A stretch of DNA of 64,000 bases. Origin: Chamaecyparis obtusa. Taxonomy: Eukaryota; Streptophyta; Pinopsida; Cupressales; Cupressaceae. Location of the stretch: contig BSBK01000873.1 in the NCBI GenBank assembly GCA_027943335.1, positions 863,501 through 927,500 of the forward strand. Direction: 5' to 3'. The notes beneath the pieces were generated by a model. That model was not told the origin of the DNA, searched no databases, and was given only the letters and a program-made list of their open reading frames with translations. This document shows positions 57,333-64,000 of this stretch, in pieces; the first letter of the stretch is position 1, and the number at the start of each line of letters is the position of its first letter. The translations under genes and the position numbers were made by a program.

Positions 57333-57936
57333 TTCTTTTTCTGATTTTTGTTTTCTTTTATTTTTTCTCATTTTGTTTGATGATTGGTCTTCTTGTTAGG
57401 AATGAATGCTGAATATATCCTATGGGGGAGTATTCGCAACCATTCTGTAACAGTTGTTCTGGCATTCATGACTTTGATTGTCATTGATGTCAACACAGTG
57501 ATCTACTGATGATTAGCAAAGAAGCAGACAGTGTTTGAGTGAGCACACATGGGATATTGAAGATGAAGCTATGTAGAGTTGAAGACTTACTCTATGATGT
57601 TCTAGAAGATCGTGGTTAACAGCACGTACGGAAATTCATTTATTCATGACAGTTATGTGGAAATCAGTGGAAGCAGTATTCAGGCAGTGTTTCTGAGTAG
57701 CGGTTTGTGGAAATCGGATGATATATCCTAATCGGGATTGAAGCTGATCATGTGAAGTTGAAAAGCAGTTGAAGACATGATGATAGTAATGTGGATGTGA
57801 GTGCAAGGTCCGAGGTCGCATGAGTGAAGAATTATCTTAATTGGAAGCCGACAGTTTTGTGTAATTTTGATGTAACATGTGGAAGATTTTATTTTGTAAT
57901 TTTTATGCTGACTCATTTGTAATTATTTGAGTGTGG

Positions 57937-57944
57937 TATAAAGG
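57937..57944 (+). promoter_or_regulatory. TATA box, copia 2 5' LTR
   Basis: Tataaagg in gtgtggtataaaggaagg; conserved in the 3' LTR at 63689 and in the copia 1 LTR. Confidence 0.65.
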
Positions 57945-58546
57945 AAGGAATGTTTTCCTTATTGTAATATATAATTGTGTATTGTATTTGAAAGTGAATT
58001 ACGGAATAGTGCAATACTTGTTGGAAGAGGATATGCGAAGTATAGAGATCTGGTATTGAGATCTGATAAAGCAGTTGGTGTGGTTTGGCATAGTTAGAGG
58101 AGTATTGAGGTGTTGAGATTAGTAATATTTTGGTATTATTATGTTAAGTAATACAAAGATCAGTTGGACAGTGTGTTCAGTGATCTTACACCTGAAGCTG
58201 TTTGGGCAGTGGGTCCTTCTGTCTTCCATAACTCCTAACAGAGTTAGAATCTTTTAGCAAGGATTCAAAGTCTCCTAACAGGGACTGATATGTACTGAAT
58301 GTATTTCATAAGACTCCTAACAGAGTCCATCCTCTCAAAAGGAACTTTCATATTAGTGCATCTTTTGTGGGCATCATTCCCACCGGGGTTTACTCTTTGA
58401 TCAAGAGGTTCCCTAGTTAACATATCTTGTGTTATGGTGTTGTTGTGTATGTATATCTTTCTATGGTTGTTGATTACATTGCTTACATGGTTAAAATCTA
58501 TTGAAGTTGATAAAAGTTGTATTTATCTGATAACTGATTCACTCCT

Positions 58547-58566
58547 CCCCCCCCCCCCCCCCCCCC
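58547..58566. repeat. C20 homopolymer in the copia 2 LTR
   Basis: Twenty C between gattcactcct and tcttagtt. The copia 1 LTR has only six C at the same place (cacccccctctcag). Confidence 0.9.
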
Positions 58567-58602
58567 TCTTAGTTATCTTGGTGGACTTTACTTTCTAACA
58601 AT

Positions 58603-58614
58603 TGGTATCAGAGC
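58603..58614 (+). promoter_or_regulatory. Primer-binding site, initiator tRNA-Met
   Basis: TGGTATCAGAGC, two bases after the LTR end. Confidence 0.97.
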
Positions 58615-58656
58615 AGTAGGTCCTTGAAAGAAAAGTTTAACAGCTTAAGGAGATCC

Positions 58657-59700
58657 ATGGCAAGTCATTTCAGAAAAGAAAGCCCTAAGTTTGATGAAGT
58701 ACATTTTGACAGCTGGAAAGAAAAGATGAAAACACATTTACTTTGTCTAGGACCAGGTTATTGGTTAATCACAAATAATCAGATGACTAGGATTGATGAA
58801 GATAAGATTGAAGAATGTACTAATGAGGAAAGAGATATATTCGTGTGTAACATACTTGCCAGAGAAGCACTTTTGTCACCCCTTCCGAAAAATGAGTACA
58901 GTTAGGTAAAATATCTAAAAACATCTCATGAAATTTGGTTAGCTTTACAATCTACTTTTGAAGGTGATGAACATGAAAAGAAAGTTAGATTACATAATTG
59001 GATATGTGCATTTGAAGATATAAGAATGATGGAAGATGAATCTGTTAGAAGCTATATTAGTAGAATGTCAGAGATTGTTGTAGGTATAAAAGCATGTGAA
59101 GGAATCAAGACAGAGAATGAAGTGATATGGAAAATTTTGAGGACATTGACTCCTGCATTTAAGCAGACAACATAGATGATTGAACAAGTTATACCTTGTA
59201 CTAAGAACTTCACCAGAGAAACTCTTCTTGGAAGATTAAAAGCAGCAGAGATGAGCTTGAGACAGTCAGGAGACTTACCTAGAATGGAGACAGCATTCAG
59301 TGCACGTAGTGTTCGCCCTACTTTGTCAAAAAGCATCAGTGTAAGCGGAGATTATGCTAGCAGTAGCAGATTTAGAAATGAAGAAGACAGGAAGATTGAA
59401 GAAGGTATTGCCTTACTTATAAAAAGAGAACTAGACGGTAAGAAAATCTTTAAATTTTGGACTTGTCAAGAATTTGGTCATTTTGCATCTAAATGTCCTA
59501 AGAGAGTTAAGAAGTATAGAAAGAAATTTAAACCTAGAAGATCTAAAAAATGTTATTATGCTAATGATGAAGAATTTGAAGCTAGTATGGAAAAATCTTT
59601 AAGTGAAAGTGATACTGAGAATGATGATATAGGATTTGTTGCAATTAAAGAAGAAAATCCTAAAACAGAAGTTAAGGAAGAAAAAGATTTAGTTTCTCAA
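58657..59700 (+). pseudogene. Ty1/copia gag, element 2
   Basis: The start ATG 58657 gives MASHFRKESPKFDEVHFDSW, matching element 1. The gag core follows (HEIWLALQSTFEGDEHEKK, ESVRSYISRMSEIV, NEVIWKILRTLTPAFKQT). The zinc knuckle reads FWTCQEFGHFASKC: Phe (codon 59455-59457) stands where the first Cys of CCHC belongs. A Lys/Arg-rich stretch and an acidic linker (SLSESDTENDD) lead into protease. Stops are at 58903 and 59173; otherwise the whole gag-pol of this element stays in one frame. Confidence 0.9.
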
Positions 59701-61020
59701 GTAGAAAAGAAAGTTGATTGGATTATAGACAGTGGTTGTTCACATCATATGATTGGAGACATGAAAAAGTTCATAAAGTTTAACAATTATTATGGAGGAG
59801 TTGTTAGAGTTGGAAACAATGCACCTTGTTTGATAAAAGGTATAGGATCTATTACTCTTGATGGAAAGACTACTATTGATGATGTTTACTTTGTGGATGG
59901 ATTGAAACATAATCTTTTGAGTGTTGGACAACTAGTTGATAAAGGATATCAAGTTTGGTTTACTGAGAAAACTTGTGTAATCAAAGACAAGGATGGTAAT
60001 TTGATTGGTACTGGATCTAGAACCAGAGGTAATTTATTTTAGTTGAATCCTACTGAGATGACATGTTTAATTACTAAGATTGATGACAGTCAGTTATGCC
60101 ACAAAAGATTTTGTCATATAAACTTTGATAACATTGTGAAAGTGAGTACTACACTTGCAGTAAAAGATTTACCTAAAATTATGAAGCCTACTAACATTAT
60201 TTGCAAGGAATGTGTGATGGCTAAACAGAAGAGAAGCTCATTTCCCAGCAAGAAGTTCACAATAGCAAAGAAGTTGGAAATTGTTCATACAGATTTGAGC
60301 GGTCCCACAAGAACTAGAGGATTCTATGGAGAAAGGTATTTTATGATTCTTGGTGATGATTTTACAAGAATGATGTGGATTGCATTTCTTAAGGAAAAGT
60401 CTGAGGCATTTGATAAGTTTAAAATTATTAAGAGCAAAGTTGAGAATGAATATGGAATGAAGATTAAATGTTTGAGATCAAATAGAGGTGGATAATTTAC
60501 TTCAAAAGAATTTAACATTTTTTGTGAAGTGAATGGTATTAAGAGACAATTTTCAACCCCTAGGACACCTGAACAAAATGGTATTGCAAAAAGAAGGAAC
60601 ATATCAGTGACTAAAGCAGCAAGAGCCATGCTATTTGAAAATGACTTGGCGAAGATATTCTGGAGAGAAGCAGTGAACACAACAGTGTATACAATGAATA
60701 GAGTACAAATAAGAGCAGATACAGACAATACACCCTATGAACTATGGTTTGGACATGCACCATCAGTTAAGTATTTTAAAATTTTTGGAAGCAAATGTTA
60801 TATTAAGAGAGATGATGACATTGGAAAGTTTGATCCTAGAAGTGATGAAGGTATATTTCTTGGATATTCATTGAAGAGAAAAGCTTATAGATGTTATAAT
60901 AAAAGAACTAAGACTATTGTTGAGAGCACAAATGTTAAAGTTGATGAAAAGTTCAAAATTCAGGAAAGAATGCTTGATTATGAATCAGATGAAGGAACTC
61001 ATCCTAGAACTAATCCAGAG
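59701..61020 (+). pseudogene. Ty1/copia protease and integrase, element 2, decayed
   Basis: The protease active site is DSG in DWIIDSGCSHHMIGDMKK. The integrase zinc-binding domain is LCHKRFCHINFDN...CKECVMAKQ. The catalytic core keeps the first Asp (VHTDLSGP, codon 60292-60294), but the second position is Asn (codon 60481-60483) and the third is Lys (60589-60591), so two of three catalytic acids are missing. Stops are at 60040 and 60493. The C-terminal part holds [20 protein letters not shown] and GIFLGYS. Confidence 0.93.
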
Positions 61021-62770
61021 AATGCAAAATTATTCTATGAAACTAACAATGATTTGTTGAATGAAAGTTATAGTGAAGAAATCATTGAAGAACCTATAGC
61101 AAAAACAAGAACTGAGACACCTAACAAGAATCTATCAAGAAATCATCCTGTTGAGCAGATTATTAGAAACATGGACAGAGGAGTTCTGACACAAAATAAG
61201 GTACAAGAACAGTTGTGTTTAATTTCTCAAATTGAACCTAAATCTACTAATGAAGCCTGTGAAGATGAACATTGGATTAAAGCTATGAAGGAAGAACTAT
61301 ATCAGATTGAAAAGAACAAGACTTGGGAATTGGTCCCTAGGCCTAAAGATAAGAATGTTATAAGAACTAAATGGGTATTCAGAAACAAGATGAATGAACA
61401 AGGAGAAGTTGTAAGGAACAAAGTAAGATTGGTATGTAAAGGATACTCACAGCAAAAAGGAATTGACTATGAAGAAACTTTTGCACCAGTAGCAAGAATT
61501 GAAGCAGTAAGAATGTTTTTGGCTTATGCAGCCTATAAGAAATTCAAAGTGTATCAGATGGATGTGAAGTCAGCATTTCTGAATGGAGAATTGGAAGAAG
61601 AGGTCTACATTGAGCAGCCTGAAGGTTTTCCTTTAACTAAAGAAGGAGATGTGGTATGTAAACTGAAGAAAGCTTTATATGGACTAAAACAAGCACCTAA
61701 AACTTGGTATGCAAGATTGGATAAGTATTTGATAAAATTAGGATTTGCTAAAGGCATAGCTGATAGCAACTTGTACACAAAAGAAATTGAAAATGGTTTG
61801 TTGGTTGTAGTTATTTTTGTTGATGATATTATCTTTGGAGGAGACGATAAAGCTAGTGATAAATTGGCAGATGAAATGTAGACTAAATTTGAAATGAGTA
61901 TGATTGGTGAGATGAAATACTTTTTAGGATTGCAGATAACACAGAACATTGATGGTATCTTTGTAAGTCAGACAAAGTACTTGAATGATTTATTGAAGAG
62001 ATTTGGAATGGAGAACTGTAAACCAGTTAGAACATCTATGGTAACTAGACACAAATTATCTAGCACAAATGAGACTCCTACAGTGGCACAGAAAAAGTAC
62101 AGATCCATGATTGGAGGATTGCAATATTTAACTCATACAAGACCAGATATATCACATGCAGTTGGAATTGTTGCAAGATTTCAAGCTGAACCCAGAGAAT
62201 CACATTATGCAGCAGTAAAGAGGATACTGAGGTACTTAAGAGGCACAATTGAATATGGATTGTGGTATGAAAAATCTGATGATTTTACCCTATGTGCATA
62301 TACAGATGTAGATTGGAGAGGTAGTGTTGATGACAAAAAGAGCACAAGTGGTGGACCATTTTTCCTTGGAGGAAGATTGGTTTCTTGGTTAAGCAAGAAG
62401 CAGAACTGTATTTCACAAAGCACAACAGAAGCAGAATATGTGGCAGTAGCAAACAATTGTAATCAGATAATTTGGATAAAACAGATGCTGAAGGATATTG
62501 GAATAAAATTTGTTGAGCCTCTTGTTATACATTGTGATAACACCAACACAGTTAGTATGTCTAAGAATCTTGTACTACATTCTAAGACAAAGCATATAGA
62601 AATAAAGTATCATGTAGTGAGAGAAAGTGGCAGCAAAAGAAGTCAGACTTGAGTATATAAGTATGGAAGAGCAAATTGCAGATATATTTACAAAACCTTT
62701 GCCTAAGGATACATTTGAGTATCTGAGAGGTATGCTTGGGGTTATGCCTCAGCCTACTTTTAAGAAGTGA
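61021..62770 (+). pseudogene. Ty1/copia reverse transcriptase and RNase H, element 2
   Basis: RT landmarks: [66 protein letters not shown], then FVDD (61816-61827), where YVDD is usual. A stop at 61879-61881 is followed by MKYFLGLQI and RPDISHAVGIVARFQ. RNase H has YTDVDWRGS (Asp), STTEAEYVA (Glu), HCDNTNTV (Asp) and HSKTKHIEIKYH. A frameshift near 62628 moves the end into another frame (QIADIFTKPLPKD, stop 62768-62770). The sequence style fits the Tork/SIRE part of plant copia; the exact lineage is not settled. Apart from five stops and one frameshift the polyprotein is complete. Confidence 0.93.
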
Positions 62771-63145
62771 TGCAAATTGTTGCATCCATCGAGTGGTATA
62801 TGAGCTCTATCTTTCTTCTAGACTGCATGGTGGTACTTCCTCTATGGGGGAGTATGTGTATCTGAGCTAAGTCATGAGGACTCTAGTGAATGTATTTTCT
62901 GAAAAGTGTCTTTTGACATTGAAATTATTGTTGACATAATGATGAAACATCTGTTATTGATGTCAATGGGGGAGAAGTATACATGAAAAAACATCTATTG
63001 GAGAGAATTGAATAGGAAAACGAAGCAAGATTTGATTGATGAAGAGGACTTGAAGTATTTTCAAAGCAGCAATGTTGCAGTGTTGGTATTCATGGAACTT
63101 GGATGTTTTTTCATCTATCTTGCCATCAATGCCAATGGGGGATAT
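62771..63145 (+). mobile_element. Untranslated 3' region of copia element 2
   Basis: There is no gene. It contains two G-rich tracts, aatgggggag near 62964 and aatgggggatat at 63134-63145; the second is the polypurine tract abutting the 3' LTR. Confidence 0.8.
63134..63145 (+). promoter_or_regulatory. Polypurine tract of copia 2
   Basis: Aatgggggatat directly before TGTTAGG of the 3' LTR; primes plus-strand DNA synthesis. Confidence 0.85.
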
Positions 63146-64000
63146 TGTTAGGAATGAATGCTGAATATATCCTATGGGGGAGTATTCGTAGCCATTCTGT
63201 AACAGTTGTTGTTGCATTCATGACTATGATTGGCATTGATGTCAACACAATGATGTACTGATGATTAGCAGAGAAGCAGACAGTGTTTGAGTTAGCGCAC
63301 ATGGAATATTGAAGATGAAGCTATGCAGAGTTGAAGACTTACTCTATGATGTTATATAAGATCGTGGTTAAGAGCGCGTACAAAAATTCATTTATTCATG
63401 ACAGTTATGTGGAGATTAGTGGAAGCAGTTTTCAGGCAGTGTTCCTGAGTAGCGGTTTGTGGAAATCAGATGATATCTCCTAATCGGGATTGAATCTGAT
63501 CATGCGAAGTTGAAAAGAAGTTGAAGACATAATGATAGTGATGTGGATGTGAGCACAAGGTCCGAGGTCACACAAGTGAAGAATTATCTTAATTGGAAGC
63601 CGACAGTTTTGTGTAATTTTGATGTAACGTGTGGAAGATTTTATTTTGTAATTTGTATGCCGACTCATTTGTAATTATTTGAGTGTGGTATAAAGGAAGG
63701 AATGTTTTCCTTATTGTAATATGTAATTGTGTATTGTATTTGAAAGTGAATTGTGAAATTGTGCAATACTTGTTGGAAGAGGATATGCGAAGTATAGAGA
63801 TTTGGTATTGAGATCTGATGAAGCAGTTGGTGCAGTTTGGCATAGTCAGAGAAGGAGTATTGAGTTGTTGAGATCAATAATCTTTTGGTATTATTATGTT
63901 GAGTAATACAAAAATTAGTTGGATAGTGTGTTCAATGATCTTACACCTGAAGCTGTTTGGGTAGTGGGTCCTTCTGTGTTCCATAACTCCTAACAGAGTT
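63146..64000 (+). repeat. 3' LTR of copia element 2 (cut by window end)
   Basis: It opens TGTTAGGAATGAATGC as at 57394 and follows the 5' LTR throughout, including the TATA box at 63689-63696. About 855 of the expected ~1207 bp are inside the window. Confidence 0.95.

Larger units (their letters stand above)
57394..58600 (+). repeat. 5' LTR of copia element 2 (1207 bp)
   Basis: It opens TGTTAGGAATGAATGC and closes ...ctttctaaca, immediately before the primer-binding site. The same opening recurs at 63146 as the 3' LTR. Comparing the first ~185 bases by eye gives about 13 differences (near 7%), so the insertion is old. A TATA box and a 20-C run are inside. The left flank cttct would be the target duplication. 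It interrupts the untranslated end of the gypsy element. Confidence 0.95.

Noticed and set aside
60324..61949. Minus-strand frames opposite copia 2 integrase and RT
   Set aside because: Shadows of the strongly supported plus-strand polyprotein.
58624..62770. Copia 2 as an active element
   Set aside because: Five in-frame stops, a frameshift, two lost integrase acids and LTRs roughly 7% apart over the part compared argue against it.

Overview
The window is a plant nuclear repeat landscape, most likely from a large-genome gymnosperm (conifer-like). The evidence is AT-rich sequence, many old LTR retrotransposons nested in one another and full of stop codons, Ty3/gypsy pol of the Tat type with two RNase H domains, Ty1/copia elements primed by initiator tRNA-Met, and a decayed plant PPR gene. 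The organism call is an inference; a fern or a large-genome angiosperm is not excluded. No intact host gene, tRNA, rRNA or CRISPR array was found.

Layout. 1-9729: two direct copies of a long LTR (1-2326, cut by the window start, and 6967-9729) flank an internal region that holds an acidic open frame on the minus strand. 9730-20060: a minus-strand Tat-like gypsy element. Reading from right to left it has gag, protease, an archaeal-type RNase H, RT, a second RNase H and integrase, then a 2.4-kb spacer full of short palindromic words, then a long accessory frame of unknown function that runs into the LTR at 9729. 20330-32473: two related gypsy elements meet tail to tail near 24365. The right-hand one keeps its 5' LTR and primer-binding site, and that LTR holds a 902-bp solo LTR with a 5-bp target duplication.

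32474-47240 is lower-copy, AT-rich sequence. It holds a PPR pseudogene, large CA/TACA microsatellites, the 3' end of a non-autonomous copia-like element (LTR from 41040), and two copies of a short ORF1-like retroposon on opposite strands, each with a 15-16-bp target-site duplication. 47243-64000 is a nest: a copia element (PBS 48516) is split at 51270 by a gypsy element (LTR 51271-52786), which is in turn split at 57394 by a second copia element. That element has a 1207-bp 5' LTR, an almost continuous gag-pol frame and a 3' LTR running off the window end.

All coding regions are retroelement genes or relics and all appear inactivated. The most interesting items are the accessory ORF after integrase, the RNase H placed before RT, the gag-position ORF with hydrophobic segments and a G-patch-like motif, the ORF1-like mini-retroposon family, and the recurrent family-specific palindromic words in untranslated parts of several unrelated elements.
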